Positions 9,682 to 18,778 of a stretch of DNA of 64,000 nt are shown here, in pieces; position 1 is the stretch's first letter, and each line of letters begins with the position of its first letter. Below the pieces are notes generated by a model. It was not told the DNA's origin. It ran no database searches and saw nothing but the letters and a program-made list of their open reading frames with translations. Source of the DNA: Burkholderia thailandensis E264 (GTDB taxonomy: Bacteria > Pseudomonadota > Gammaproteobacteria > Burkholderiales > Burkholderiaceae); assembly GCF_000012365.1 (NCBI RefSeq), contig NC_007651.1, positions 2,480,001-2,544,000 of the forward strand, given 5' to 3'. Position numbers and translations under genes: made by a program.

Positions 9682-10527
9682 TCAGACGTGCGCGGCGTGA
9701 TGCGCGAGGCACCCCGTTTGAGCGGGGTCCTGCCGGTAATAGCGGGCAAGCAGCCGGTACAGCTCCGGAAATTCGGCCTCGAACGGGCGCGGCTTGACGA
9801 AGAGCGCCTCGCTGCAGACCGCGAAGAATTCCGATGGGTGGTCGGCCGCGTACGGGTCGATCAGCGAGTCGCGCTCGAAGCGCGCCCACGCGCGCTCCGG
9901 CACCGCGTCGACCCGGTCGCAGAACTGGTCGTACGCGTGGTCGAACACGTCGGCCCAGCGCTCGGCGTCGAGCTCGGGCGCATGCCAGCGGCGAAAAAGG
10001 GGCGGATGGCCATCGGCCGCGCCGCTCATCATGTCGATCTTGTGCGCGAACTCGTGGATCACGACGTTGTACGCGTCCGAGCCGTTCGCCATCTGCACGT
10101 CTTCCCACGACAGGATCACCGGCCCGCCTTCCCACGCTTCGCCGCTCGCGTCGTGCTCGACCTCGTGCATGACGCCGTCCTCGTCCTCGACCGTCTTGCG
10201 GATCACGAATTCGCCCGGATAGACGACGATGCCGACCCAGCCGCGATACAGCTCGAGGCCGAGGTTCAGCACGGGCACGCACGCCTGCGCGGCGATGCCG
10301 ACGACGATCGCGTCGGTGAGTTCGAGCCCGTGCGCGGTCGAAAACGACTTCTGTGCGAGAAAGAGGCTCGTCGTTTCGCGCAGCCGTTCGCGATCCTCGC
10401 CGGACAGGTACGACAGGAACGGCAGGCGCTCGAGCGTCTCGCGCCACAACGCGTCGGGAATCGGGTGCGCGCGCAGCGCGCGATCGCGGCGGCGCGCGTC
10501 GAGCCATTGGTTGAGTTTGGAGAGCAT
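9682..10527 (-). CDS. mtfA: MtfA zinc peptidase (M90 family)
   Basis: 281 residues. MtfA in E. coli is a cytosolic zinc aminopeptidase that binds the repressor Mlc and so affects ptsG, the glucose permease gene. The zinc-binding motif HEFAH is at residues 158-162 in VVIHEFAHKIDMMSG. Other family features are LTDAIVVGIAAQACVPVLNLG (about 70-90) and YPGEFVI. Length fits the usual 265-280. The ORF begins MLSKLNQWLDARRRDR. Burkholderia lacks an obvious Mlc/ptsG circuit, so the local partner is uncertain. The 3' end carries a small GC hairpin (about 9707-9732) inside the coding region. Confidence 0.92.
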   Translation of the reverse strand: MLSKLNQWLDARRRDRALRAHPIPDALWRETLERLPFLSYLSGEDRERLRETTSLFLAQKSFSTAHGLELTDAIVVGIAAQACVPVLNLGLELYRGWVGIVVYPGEFVIRKTVEDEDGVMHEVEHDASGEAWEGGPVILSWEDVQMANGSDAYNVVIHEFAHKIDMMSGAADGHPPLFRRWHAPELDAERWADVFDHAYDQFCDRVDAVPERAWARFERDSLIDPYAADHPSEFFAVCSEALFVKPRPFEAEFPELYRLLARYYRQDPAQTGCLAHHAAHV

Positions 10528-10568
10528 CGCGGCGGAAAGGGCGTGAAGCGACAGGCGCTAAACGTACC

Positions 10569-12125
10569 TCAATCGATCTCTTTTTGCCAGGCGGCGAAGA
10601 GGCCGCCGCAGATCGCGACGCCCGCGAGAAAGTAGAAGCCGTCGAGCGATGACAGGAACGATGCCTGTTGCGCGATCGTGCGGCTCACGGTGACGAGCGC
10701 GAGCGCGTGCGCGTCGGACAGTGCGTGGCCCGCGGCCGCGAAGCCGCGCGTGAGCGTGTCGACGGTTTGCTGGAACAGCGGATTGTAGACGTTCGCCCGT
10801 TCGACGAGCCGCGTCTCGTGCACGGCGAGCCGATGCTGCTCGACGATGATGACGGACGCGGTCGCAAACGAAATCGTCAGTTGCCGGACGATATTCTTCA
10901 GCCGGTAGCCGTGCGAATACTCGTCGATCGCGAATATGCGGAACGTCAGGTTCGCGACGGGCAGCACGATGAAGAGGAGCAGCAGCCCGCGCATCAGGAG
11001 CGGCGCGACGAGCGCCGCTTCGCCGGCCTCGGGCGACATCCGCGTCATCCACAGCGCGGCGAACGCGGCGAGCGCGAAGCCGGGCACGATGATCCATTTC
11101 TTGTGCGTGAGCAGCTTCGCGTAGCGCAGATAGACGAAGAGCGCGCTCGCGGAAATCAGCGACATCGTGCCGACGAGCCGCCCGGCGTTCTCGACCGGAT
11201 AGCCGAGCCCGGTTTCGAGAAAGCGGGAGATCAGATAGCTGTAGCCCGTCGTTTCGTAGTAGTAGAACATGTAGAGCAGCAGCCCGACCTGGAACGTGCG
11301 CTCGCGAAACGCGTGCAGCCGCACGAGCGGCGCCGGATGATGCCACTGGTGATAGCCGAACCACGCGAGGGCCGCGAGGCCGCCGACGGCGAGCAGCACG
11401 AGCTGCGGAGATCCGGCGAAAAGCTGGAAGCGCACTTGCTGCATCACGATCTGCAGCGCGCCTTGCGCGAGCGCGAAGATCACGTACGGCCAGAAGTGCG
11501 CGCCGCCGCGCTCGTCGGGCGGCGTGTGGCCGGAATTCGGCAGCGCGACGAACGCGAGCGCCGCGAACAGGATGCCCGTCGGCACCGTGCACGCGAACAG
11601 CGCGCGCCACGTGAAGTGCGCGACGAGCAGGCCGCCCGCGATCGGCGCGATCGCGCTGCCGAGCAGCAGCATGACGAGGAACGCGCGCGTCGCGGGCGGG
11701 CGATCCTTCGGCGCGAAGCTGGTCTGGATCAGGATCCGGCACGCGCCCATCATCGGGCCGATGAAGTAGCCCTGGAAGCCGCGCGCGAACGCGAGCTGCA
11801 GCGACGTGTCGGCAAGCGCCGCGGCCGCCGCGCCGAGCGAGAACATCAGCATGCAGCCGGCGACGTAACGCCGGTGCCCGAGCCGGTCGACCCACCATTG
11901 CTGCTGCAGGATGCCGAGCACCGCCGCCACCGCGTACGCGCTCGACGCCCACACGAGCTCGTCCGGCGACGCGTTGACGCCGCCCGCGATATAGCTCGCG
12001 AAGAACGAGAACGCCGCGTTGTCGAAGTAGTCGAGTCCGGTGACGATCGCGAGCACCCATGGAAAGATATCGCCGCGCAGGTTCGCGGCGCTCCAGAGCG
12101 GTGGCCGGCCCGGCGCGGCGCTCAT
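10569..12125 (-). CDS. MFS transporter, DHA2-type efflux
   Basis: 518 residues and about 14 membrane segments, the size and layout of the DHA2 (EmrB/QacA) drug:H+ antiporters. Seen: a cytosolic loop DRLGHRRYVAGCMLMFSLG of the MFS motif A type after helix 2, ARGFQGYFIGPMMGACRILIQ (helix 4-5 region) and GSAIAPIAGGLLVAHFTWRALF (motif C-like). Its start overlaps the stop of the upstream MerR gene by 4 bases (12122-12125), so it is translationally coupled to its likely regulator. No membrane-fusion or outer-membrane partner is adjacent, so it probably works alone in the inner membrane. Substrate unknown. Confidence 0.86.
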   Translation of the reverse strand: MSAAPGRPPLWSAANLRGDIFPWVLAIVTGLDYFDNAAFSFFASYIAGGVNASPDELVWASSAYAVAAVLGILQQQWWVDRLGHRRYVAGCMLMFSLGAAAAALADTSLQLAFARGFQGYFIGPMMGACRILIQTSFAPKDRPPATRAFLVMLLLGSAIAPIAGGLLVAHFTWRALFACTVPTGILFAALAFVALPNSGHTPPDERGGAHFWPYVIFALAQGALQIVMQQVRFQLFAGSPQLVLLAVGGLAALAWFGYHQWHHPAPLVRLHAFRERTFQVGLLLYMFYYYETTGYSYLISRFLETGLGYPVENAGRLVGTMSLISASALFVYLRYAKLLTHKKWIIVPGFALAAFAALWMTRMSPEAGEAALVAPLLMRGLLLLFIVLPVANLTFRIFAIDEYSHGYRLKNIVRQLTISFATASVIIVEQHRLAVHETRLVERANVYNPLFQQTVDTLTRGFAAAGHALSDAHALALVTVSRTIAQQASFLSSLDGFYFLAGVAICGGLFAAWQKEID

Positions 12126-12622
12126 GCGCCCGTCCCGCCCGTCTTGCGCCCGTGCGCGGCGGCGCGGCGCTGCGCGATCAGTTCGTCGGGGCTTTCGCCG
12201 GCGAGCCGGCGCTCGACGTAGTCGATATCGTGCTGCAACTCCTTCTTCAGCGCGCGCACCTCCTTTAGCTCGCGTTGCGCGGCGGCGATGCGCGCATCGA
12301 GCGTCGCGATCTGCTGCGACAGATCCGCGTGAATATCGCGCAGCGACGCGTCCGAATAGCGCCGCCGTCCGTCGCCCGTTGGTTCGAGCGGGCGCTTGAG
12401 CATCTCGGTGATGCCGTGCAGAGAAAACCCGAGCGCGCGCAGCCGCAGGATGCGCTCGAAGCGTTCGAGGTCGGCGGCGTCGTACAGCCGATAGCGGCCC
12501 TCGCTGCGCGACGGCGTGACGAGCCCGCGCTCCTCGTAGTACTTGAGCGTGCGCGGCGTCACGCCGAGCCGCTCGGCGGCGTCGCGCACGGTCAGAAGCA
12601 GGGTGGGCGGGGTGTCGCTCAT
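12122..12622 (-). CDS. MerR family regulator of the MFS pump
   Basis: 166 residues. HTH at about 10-75: TVRDAAERLGVTPRTLKYYEERGLVTPSRSEGRYRLY; dimerisation coiled coil at about 95-145 (LSQQIATLDARIAAAQRELKEVRALKKELQ). There are no Cys residues, so it is not a thiol- or metal-sensing MerR; a hydrophobic ligand, perhaps a substrate of the pump, is more likely. The start MSDTPP at 12622 is preferred to the in-frame ATG at 12673, which would lie over the promoter. Coupled to the MFS gene by an ATGA overlap. Confidence 0.88.
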   Translation of the reverse strand: MSDTPPTLLLTVRDAAERLGVTPRTLKYYEERGLVTPSRSEGRYRLYDAADLERFERILRLRALGFSLHGITEMLKRPLEPTGDGRRRYSDASLRDIHADLSQQIATLDARIAAAQRELKEVRALKKELQHDIDYVERRLAGESPDELIAQRRAAAHGRKTGGTGA

Positions 12623-12661
12623 CGCGTGGAATCTCCGGATGACGAAGGATCGATGTCCGCG

Positions 12662-12692
12662 ATTATAGATCAACGTGTACGTTCACGTTCAT
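12662..12692 (-). promoter_or_regulatory. MerR-type promoter with AACGTG/CACGTT dyad
   Basis: On the minus strand a perfect TATAAT lies at 12667-12662. A 19-base spacer separates it from a -35-like ATGAAC at 12692-12687. An inverted repeat AACGTG-N6-CACGTT at 12672-12689 fills the spacer. Long spacer plus central dyad is the hallmark of MerR-activated promoters. The MerR start is about 40 bases downstream. Confidence 0.65.
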
Positions 12693-12702
12693 GTTGGGCG
12701 AT

Positions 12703-12731
12703 AAAAAAAACGCCCGGGGAAGCGGGCGGTT
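12703..12731 (-). terminator. Intrinsic terminator of rho
   Basis: On the minus strand a stem CGCCCG...CGGGCG is followed by a run of eight T. It lies 30 bases after the rho stop codon. Confidence 0.85.
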
Positions 12732-12760
12732 TGTCGCGATGCGACGCGTGCGGCTGGAAA

Positions 12761-14023
12761 TCAGCCGCCGCGGCGCATCAGATCGAAGAACTCGGCGTTG
12801 TTCTTCGTCTGGCGGATCTTGTCGAGCAGGAATTCCATCGCCTCGACTTCGTCCATGTCGTGGATGAACTTGCGCAGCACCCAGATCTTCTGAAGGATCT
12901 CGGGCTTGATCAGCATTTCCTCGCGGCGCGTGCCCGACTTGTTCAGGTTGATCGACGGATAGACGCGCTTTTCCGCGAGGCGGCGCTCGAGGTGCACTTC
13001 CATGTTGCCGGTGCCCTTGAACTCTTCGTAGATCACGTCGTCCATGCGGCTGCCGGTTTCGATCAGCGCGGTGCCGATGATCGTGAGCGAGCCGCCTTCC
13101 TCGATGTTGCGCGCCGCGCCGAAGAAGCGCTTCGGACGCTGCAGCGCGTTCGCGTCGACGCCGCCCGTGAGCACCTTGCCCGATGCCGGAATCACGGTGT
13201 TGTACGCGCGTGCGAGACGCGTGATCGAATCGAGCAGGATCACGACGTCGTGCTTCATCTCGACGAGGCGCTTGGCCTTCTCGATCACCATTTCGGCGAC
13301 CTGCACGTGGCGCGTGGCCGGTTCGTCGAACGTCGACGCGATCACTTCGCCCGCGACCGAGCGCTGCATTTCGGTCACTTCTTCGGGGCGTTCGTCGATC
13401 AGCAGCACGAACAGGATCACGTCCGGGTGATTCTGCTTGATCGCGTGCGCGATGTGCTGAAGCATCACGGTCTTGCCGGACTTCGGCGACGCGACGAGCA
13501 GGCCGCGCTGGCCCTTGCCGATCGGCGCGATCATGTCGATGATGCGGCCCGTCACGTTCTCTTCACCGCGCATTTCGCGCTCGAGCCACAGCGGCTTGTT
13601 CGGGTGCAGCGGCGTGAGGTTCTCGAACATGATCTTGTGTTTCGAGGCCTCGGGCGGCTGCCCGTTGACTTTGTCGACCTTCACGAGCGCGAAGTAGCGC
13701 TCGCCGTCCTTCGGCGTGCGGACTTCGCCTTCGATCGTGTCGCCGGTGTGCAGGTTGAAGCGGCGGATCTGCGACGGGCTGATGTAGATGTCGTCCGTGC
13801 TCGCGAGGTACGACATTTCCGGCGAGCGCAGGAAGCCGAAGCCGTCGGGCAGCACTTCGAGCGTGCCGTCGCCGAAGATCGTTTCTCCCGTCTTGGCGCG
13901 CTTTTTGAGAATGGCGAACATCAACTCCTGCTTGCGCAGGCGGTTCGCGTTTTCGATCTCCAGGCCGTTGGCCATTTCGATCAATTCGGAGACGTGCAGA
14001 GACTTGAGCTCGGATAAATGCAT
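12761..14023 (-). CDS. rho: Transcription termination factor Rho
   Basis: 420 residues (E. coli 419). Rho is a hexameric RNA helicase that loads on C-rich RNA and ends transcription. N-terminal helical domain starts [20 protein letters not shown]; the RNA-binding cold-shock fold holds [32 protein letters not shown] (about 60-92); Walker A is ASPKSGKT with the lysine at 184, the same number as in E. coli. Q-loop/R-loop region and the C-terminal [20 protein letters not shown] are intact. No insertion. It follows trxA on the same strand after a 194-base gap containing a large hairpin and its own candidate promoter. Confidence 0.98.
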   Translation of the reverse strand: MHLSELKSLHVSELIEMANGLEIENANRLRKQELMFAILKKRAKTGETIFGDGTLEVLPDGFGFLRSPEMSYLASTDDIYISPSQIRRFNLHTGDTIEGEVRTPKDGERYFALVKVDKVNGQPPEASKHKIMFENLTPLHPNKPLWLEREMRGEENVTGRIIDMIAPIGKGQRGLLVASPKSGKTVMLQHIAHAIKQNHPDVILFVLLIDERPEEVTEMQRSVAGEVIASTFDEPATRHVQVAEMVIEKAKRLVEMKHDVVILLDSITRLARAYNTVIPASGKVLTGGVDANALQRPKRFFGAARNIEEGGSLTIIGTALIETGSRMDDVIYEEFKGTGNMEVHLERRLAEKRVYPSINLNKSGTRREEMLIKPEILQKIWVLRKFIHDMDEVEAMEFLLDKIRQTKNNAEFFDLMRRGG

Positions 14024-14120
14024 ACGGAGATCCCGCCAGGGAGGAGATGCGACGAAAGATATAGGGAGGAGGGCGAGCGGAAGCGCTCAGAGACTTATAT
14101 GCGTCTTATCGACGTTTTTG

Positions 14121-14131
14121 ATTCTAGCATA
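14121..14131 (-). promoter_or_regulatory. Extended -10 promoter candidate for rho
   Basis: On the minus strand TATGCTAGAAT carries a TGC extension immediately before TAGAAT (14126-14121). No good -35 is seen. The leader to the rho ATG would be about 90 bases, long enough for the Rho autoregulation known in other bacteria. Confidence 0.5.
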
Positions 14132-14168
14132 GGCCGATTCGGGCTTGAGCGACCGATCGGCGGATTTC

Positions 14169-14206
14169 GCGGCGCACGTGTTGCCGGCTGACAACACGTG
14201 CGCCGC
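14169..14206 (-). terminator. 15-bp perfect hairpin between trxA and rho
   Basis: GCGGCGCACGTGTTG (14169-14183) pairs perfectly with 14192-14206 around an 8-base loop, 11 bases after the trxA stop. There is no U-run behind it on the minus strand, so it is either a weak terminator or a 3'-end RNA stabiliser. Confidence 0.55.
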
Positions 14207-14217
14207 GGCGCACCCGT

Positions 14218-14544
14218 TTAGAGATGGCTGTCCAGGAACGCGGTGAGTTGCGACTTCGACAGCGCGCCCACCTTTTGCGCGGCGACCGCGCCGTTCTTGA
14301 AGAGGATCAGCGTCGGGATGCCGCGCACGCCGAACTTCGCGGGCGTCGCCTGGTTGTCGTCGACGTTGATCTTCGCGATCTGCAGCTTGTCGCCGTAGTC
14401 CTTCGCGACTTCATCGAGAATCGGGGCAATCATCTTGCACGGACCGCACCATTCGGCCCAGAAGTCCAGCAGGACCGGCTTGTCGGACTTGACGACGTCC
14501 TGCTCGAACGATGCGTCGCTGATGTGTTTGATCTGTTCGCTCAT
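14218..14544 (-). CDS. trxA: Thioredoxin 1
   Basis: 108 residues, cytosolic dithiol reductant for ribonucleotide reductase, PAPS reductase and protein disulfides. Active site WCGPC with Cys 33 and 36, in [17 protein letters not shown]; the cis-proline motif [11 protein letters not shown] is intact. Length equals the E. coli protein (109). The start at 14544 ([10 protein letters not shown]) has AGGTATTG upstream; an in-frame extension to 14658 has no similarity to the family. trxA upstream of rho is a conserved arrangement in Proteobacteria. Confidence 0.97.
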   Translation of the reverse strand: MSEQIKHISDASFEQDVVKSDKPVLLDFWAEWCGPCKMIAPILDEVAKDYGDKLQIAKINVDDNQATPAKFGVRGIPTLILFKNGAVAAQKVGALSKSQLTAFLDSHL

Positions 14545-14686
14545 TGGGTCAATACCTCTTTCGGTTCGGGGACTGCCTGCGCCGGCCGCCGGAGGGCCTT
14601 GCCGGTCGCCGGGGCAGGAAGCTCCGCTCTTGCGAAAAGAAGGGCGTGAGCGCTGCATACCGCGGCTCGCGGGTCATTCGGGCGTC

Positions 14687-14716
14687 ATATTAGCCTAAAT
14701 TGCTATCCGCTGTTGA
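14687..14716 (-). promoter_or_regulatory. Candidate trxA promoter
   Basis: Minus strand TCAACA (14716-14711, 4 of 6 to -35), 18-base spacer, TAATAT (14692-14687, 4 of 6 to -10). The leader to the trxA ATG would be about 135 bases. Confidence 0.4.
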
Positions 14717-14936
14717 CGGCGATAGTAGTCGTCATGCGAACAGGGGCGTGATGCGCTTTCGGCTTGCCGCCCGCGTGTGCGTCCCGCGTGTGCGTCAAAT
14801 GGGAGCGGCGTCGTGAATTGCAAGAGGCGGGCGATGCATTGCGCCGGAGCGCGCGAATTGGCGCAGTCGTGTGGGCGAGGCCGCGCGATTTGTCGTCTCG
14901 CCATGCGAATAACGGTCGCGCGGCGCGCCAAGCGAT
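14717..14936. other. Intergenic stretch between trxA and ffs
   Basis: Together with the trxA leader this makes about 400 bases without a protein gene. I see a trxA promoter candidate at the left and the ffs promoter at the right; the middle has no convincing coding or structural signal. Confidence 0.4.
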
Positions 14937-14944
14937 GTTAGAAT
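14937..14944 (+). promoter_or_regulatory. Extended -10 promoter of ffs
   Basis: TGTTAGAAT, an extended -10 (TG at 14936-14937, TAGAAT at 14939-14944), ends 5 bases before the predicted 5' end of the 4.5S RNA at 14950. No -35 is recognisable. Confidence 0.65.
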
Positions 14945-14949
14945 GCGCC

Positions 14950-15049
14950 GTGACGGGCCTCCTCGCATGGTGGGGCGGTCAACCTGGTCAGGTCGGGAAC
15001 GAAGCAGCCACAGCCGTTTTCCGCCAGTGCCGAGGGTCGGGCTCGTCAC
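14950..15049 (+). ncRNA. ffs: Signal recognition particle 4.5S RNA
   Basis: The universally conserved SRP domain IV core is present: GGTCAGGTCGGGAACGAAGC at about 14987-15006 followed by AGCC, the GNRA-type tetraloop and internal loop that bind Ffh. The ends GTGACG (14950-14955) and CGTCAC (15044-15049) pair to close the rod. About 100 bases, the usual bacterial 4.5S size. With Ffh it targets nascent inner-membrane proteins to FtsY. It lies 170 bases before dnaX on the same strand. Exact ends are inferred from pairing. Confidence 0.95.
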
Positions 15050-15219
15050 CTTCCGCTTGCTTCACTCGCATTCCTCCCCCTCGGTATTCTCTCCTCGCGT
15101 TCTCCCGCTGCATTTTTCCGGTTCCGCTTTTTCCGGGCTTCTCCGATCGGCTCGATATGCGCGTGCTTCGCGGCGTTCAACCTGTCGGCGTGGCTCAGCG
15201 TTGCTGATACAATTTCCCG

Positions 15220-17658
15220 ATGACCTATCAAGTTCTCGCACGCAAGTGGCGTCCGAAGGATTTCGCTTCGCTCGTCGGCCAGGAGCACGTCGTCAGGGCG
15301 CTCACGCACGCGCTCGACGGCGGGCGTTTGCATCACGCCTATCTATTCACGGGCACGCGCGGCGTCGGCAAGACAACGCTGTCGCGCATCTTCGCGAAGG
15401 CGCTCAATTGCGAGACGGGCGTCACGTCGCAGCCGTGCGGCGTGTGCCGCGCGTGCCGCGAAATCGATGAAGGGCGCTTCGTCGACTATGTCGAAATGGA
15501 CGCGGCGAGCAATCGCGGCGTCGATGAAATGGCCGCGCTGCTCGAGCGCGCGGTGTACGCGCCCGTCGATGCGCGCTTCAAGGTCTACATGATCGACGAA
15601 GTGCACATGCTGACGAACCACGCGTTCAACGCGATGCTCAAGACGCTCGAGGAGCCGCCGCCGCACGTCAAGTTCATCCTCGCGACCACCGACCCGCAGA
15701 AGATTCCCGTCACCGTGCTGTCGCGCTGCCTGCAGTTCAATCTGAAGCAGATGCCGGCCGGGCACATCGTGTCGCACCTCGAGCGGATTCTCGGCGAAGA
15801 GCGGATCGCGTTCGAGCCGCAGGCGCTGCGCCTTCTCGCGCGCGCGGCGCAGGGCAGCATGCGCGATGCGCTGTCGCTGACCGATCAGGCGATCGCGTAT
15901 TCGGCGAACGAAGTGACGGAAACCGCCGTGTCCGGCATGCTCGGCACGCTCGACCAGACCTACATGGTGCGGCTCCTCGACGCGCTCGCCGCGGCCGACG
16001 GCCCGCAGATTCTCGCCGTCGCCGATGAGATGGCGCTGCGCAGCCTGTCGTTCTCGGCCGCGCTGCAGGATCTCGCGAGCCTGCTGCACCGGATCGCGTG
16101 GGCGCAGTTCGCGCCGGCGTCGGTGCTCGACGAATGGCCGGAAGCGGCCGATCTGCGTCGCTTCGCCGAACTGCTGAGCCCGGAGCAGGTGCAGCTCTAT
16201 TATCAGATCGCGACGGTCGGGCGCGGCGAGCTCGGCCTCGCGCCCGACGAATACGCGGGCTTCACGATGACGCTGCTGCGAATGCTGGCGTTCGAGCCGG
16301 CGACGACGGGCGGCGGCGCGCCGGGCGGCGGGGTGCCCGCTCAGGTGTCCGGCGCCGCGCCGAAGCCGGGGGCGCGCACCGCGATCGCGGTCGGCGCGTC
16401 GGCGGCGCCCGCGGTTGCGGCGGCGCCAACGCCGAAGGCGGCCGTCGCGCGTGCGGCAACGCGCGCCGAGCCGCCGCCGTCCCAAGCGGAGCCGGCGACG
16501 ACCGAGACGGTCGGCGGCGCTTCCGCGGACGTTCGCGCGCCGGCCGACGCCGGCCCGGGCGAGCGCGACGCCGCGCCGTGCGTCGAATCAGTCGCGCCGC
16601 CGAGCACGCGGGAGGATGCCGCGCGTGAATCCGCGGCGCGAGCGGCCGTGTCATTCGAATCGACGTCCGTCGCCGAGCGCGACGCGATCACGCCGGCCGC
16701 CGCATCGACCGGGGAGGTCGCCGCGATGCCTGCGTCCGTCGCGACCGAATCACGCGCGCCGGCGCCCACCGCCGACGCATCCGCGTCGCGCGCGACCGGC
16801 GCGGCCGCCGCGCTCGACGTGCTGCGCAACGCGGGCATGCGCGTGTCGTCCGATCGCGGCCGCAACGCCGGCGCCGCGAGGCCGGCCGCGCCAGCCGCCG
16901 CGCCCGCCGCGCCCGCCGCGCCCACCGCGAAGGCCGCGCCGCGCGTGCCGGTGCCCGTGCCGACGCCGCGCGGCCGCGCATCGGGCAGCGATGCGCGGCC
17001 GAACGGCGCGGCGCGCGCCGAAGCGAGATCCGAGTCTCGCGGCGCGCCGCCGCCGTGGGAGGACATCCCGCCCGACGATTACGTGCCGTTGTCGATGGAC
17101 GACGGTTTCATCCCGCCCGACGACGGTTTCGTCCCGGTGTTCGACAGCGGCCCCGACGACGTCCGCGTCGCGCCGAAGCCGGCTCCCGCGCCGTCCGTCG
17201 ACACACGCCCGCTGCCGGAGCCGATCCCGCTCGACACGATCGGCTATGCCGGCGAGTGGGCGACGCTCGCGGCGAGCCTGCCACTCAAGGGAGTCGCGTA
17301 CCAGCTCGCGTTCAACAGCGAGCTGACGTCGGCCGACGGCGGCGCGCTCAAGCTTGCCGTGCCGGTTCCGCAATACGCGGACGCCGCGCAGGTCGCCAAG
17401 CTGAAAGCGGCGCTTGCGGACGCGCTCGGCAAGCCGGTGGACGTGATGGTCGAAGTCGGGCCGGCGCGCCGCACCGCGGCGGCGCTCGCCGCCGCCGAGC
17501 GCGCGAAGCGGCAGCGCGAGGCCGAGCAGGAGATGAATGCCGACCCGTTCGTCCAGCAGTTGCTGCGCGAATTCGGCGCGAGCATCGTCGAAGGCTCGAT
17601 TCGGCCCGTCGGCCCGGAAGCGGGCGCCGCGGACGGCGCCTCGCCGACGCTGCACTGA
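15220..17658 (+). CDS. dnaX: DNA polymerase III subunit tau (DnaX)
   Basis: 812 residues (E. coli tau 643). It builds the clamp loader and tethers the core polymerases. AAA+ part at 1-370: Walker A GTRGVGKT at 45-52, zinc-binding Cys 64, 73, 76 and 79, Walker B IDEVHML. Residues about 365-640 are an Ala/Pro/Arg-rich low-complexity linker; after it comes an acidic segment with repeated PPDDYVPLS/PPDDGFIP-type words and the C-terminal tau domain binding the polymerase (about 670-812). I see no A-AAA-AAG slippery heptamer near the end of the gamma-equivalent part, so the frameshift that makes gamma in E. coli is not evident here. Start ATG at 15220. Confidence 0.96.
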   Translation: MTYQVLARKWRPKDFASLVGQEHVVRALTHALDGGRLHHAYLFTGTRGVGKTTLSRIFAKALNCETGVTSQPCGVCRACREIDEGRFVDYVEMDAASNRGVDEMAALLERAVYAPVDARFKVYMIDEVHMLTNHAFNAMLKTLEEPPPHVKFILATTDPQKIPVTVLSRCLQFNLKQMPAGHIVSHLERILGEERIAFEPQALRLLARAAQGSMRDALSLTDQAIAYSANEVTETAVSGMLGTLDQTYMVRLLDALAAADGPQILAVADEMALRSLSFSAALQDLASLLHRIAWAQFAPASVLDEWPEAADLRRFAELLSPEQVQLYYQIATVGRGELGLAPDEYAGFTMTLLRMLAFEPATTGGGAPGGGVPAQVSGAAPKPGARTAIAVGASAAPAVAAAPTPKAAVARAATRAEPPPSQAEPATTETVGGASADVRAPADAGPGERDAAPCVESVAPPSTREDAARESAARAAVSFESTSVAERDAITPAAASTGEVAAMPASVATESRAPAPTADASASRATGAAAALDVLRNAGMRVSSDRGRNAGAARPAAPAAAPAAPAAPTAKAAPRVPVPVPTPRGRASGSDARPNGAARAEARSESRGAPPPWEDIPPDDYVPLSMDDGFIPPDDGFVPVFDSGPDDVRVAPKPAPAPSVDTRPLPEPIPLDTIGYAGEWATLAASLPLKGVAYQLAFNSELTSADGGALKLAVPVPQYADAAQVAKLKAALADALGKPVDVMVEVGPARRTAAALAAAERAKRQREAEQEMNADPFVQQLLREFGASIVEGSIRPVGPEAGAADGASPTLH

Positions 17659-17751
17659 CGCGAGCCGGGCGCTGCGCGCGCCCGGTTTCCATATTCGCGC
17701 GCGGGCGCTAAGATCGCGCCCGTTCGCAATCGATTACGAAGGAGCAAGTCC

Positions 17752-18078
17752 ATGATGAAAGGCCAACTCGCCGGGCTGATGAAGCAGGCCCAGCAGATGC
17801 AGGAAAACATGAAGAAGATGCAGGAGCAACTGGCCCTCATCGAAGTGGAAGGCCAGTCGGGCGCGGGGCTCGTCAAGGTGACGATGACCTGCCGCAACGA
17901 GGTGCGCCGCGTGTCGATCGATCCGAGCCTGCTCGCCGACGACAAGGACATGCTCGAGGATCTCGTCGCCGCGGCGTTCAACGACGCGGTGCGCAAGGCC
18001 GAGGTGACCTCGCAGGAGAAGATGAGCGGGATGACGGCGGGCCTGCCGCTGCCGCCCGGCTTCAAGCTGCCGTTCTGA
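17752..18078 (+). CDS. YbaB/EbfC nucleoid-associated protein
   Basis: 108 residues, starting [20 protein letters not shown], a Gln/Met-rich helix typical of the family, followed by [29 protein letters not shown] and [12 protein letters not shown] at the C terminus. YbaB proteins are small dimeric DNA binders of the nucleoid. The dnaX-ybaB-recR order is conserved across Proteobacteria and suggests a shared role near DNA replication and repair. GAAGGAGCAAG precedes the ATG. Confidence 0.95.
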
Positions 18079-18109
18079 CGATGAACCGTTCGGTCGACGC
18101 CTTTCGCGC

Positions 18110-18712
18110 ATGAGCATCAAGCCGCCTTCCGCGCTGTCCGAGCTCGTCGAGGCGCTGCGCGCGCTGCCGGGCGTCGGGCCGAAATCCGCGCAGCGCATCG
18201 CATACCACCTGATGCAACATGATCGGGAGGGCGCCGAGCGGCTCGGTCGGTCGCTGCTGTTCGCGACCGAGCATCTGCGGCATTGCGAGAAGTGCAATAC
18301 GTTCACGGAGGCGCAGGTCTGCGAGGTGTGCTGCGATCCGGAGCGCGATCCGACGCTGCTCTGCGTCGTCGAAACGCCCGCCGACCAGATCATGCTCGAG
18401 CAGACGATGACCTATCGCGGGTTGTACTTCGTGCTGATGGGGCGCCTGAGCCCGCTCGACGGCATCGGGCCGAAGGAGATCCATTTCGACCGGCTCGTGC
18501 GCCGCGCGTCCGACGGCATCGTGAAGGAGGTCGTGCTCGCGACGAACTTCACGAACGAAGGCGAGGCGACCGCGCACTATCTCGGCCAGACGCTGAAGGC
18601 GCGCGGCCTGGCCGTCACGCGGCTCGCGCGCGGCGTGCCGGTGGGCGGCGAGCTCGAATACGTCGATGCGGGCACGATCGCGCGTGCGATGCTCGATCGA
18701 CGCACGCTCTAG
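18110..18712 (+). CDS. recR: Recombination mediator RecR
   Basis: 200 residues, works with RecF/RecO to load RecA on gaps coated by SSB. HhH at about 10-30 ([19 protein letters not shown]), zinc finger Cys 59, 62, 71 and 74, and the Toprim domain beginning [17 protein letters not shown] (about 85) with [13 protein letters not shown]. Length matches the family. It begins 31 bases after ybaB; the pair is probably cotranscribed with dnaX. Confidence 0.97.
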
Positions 18713-18778
18713 CGGGCTGCGCGCCCGCGCCGCGTGGCCCGCTGGGCCGCGCTCCGTTCAACGATCCAAGGAAGCGAC

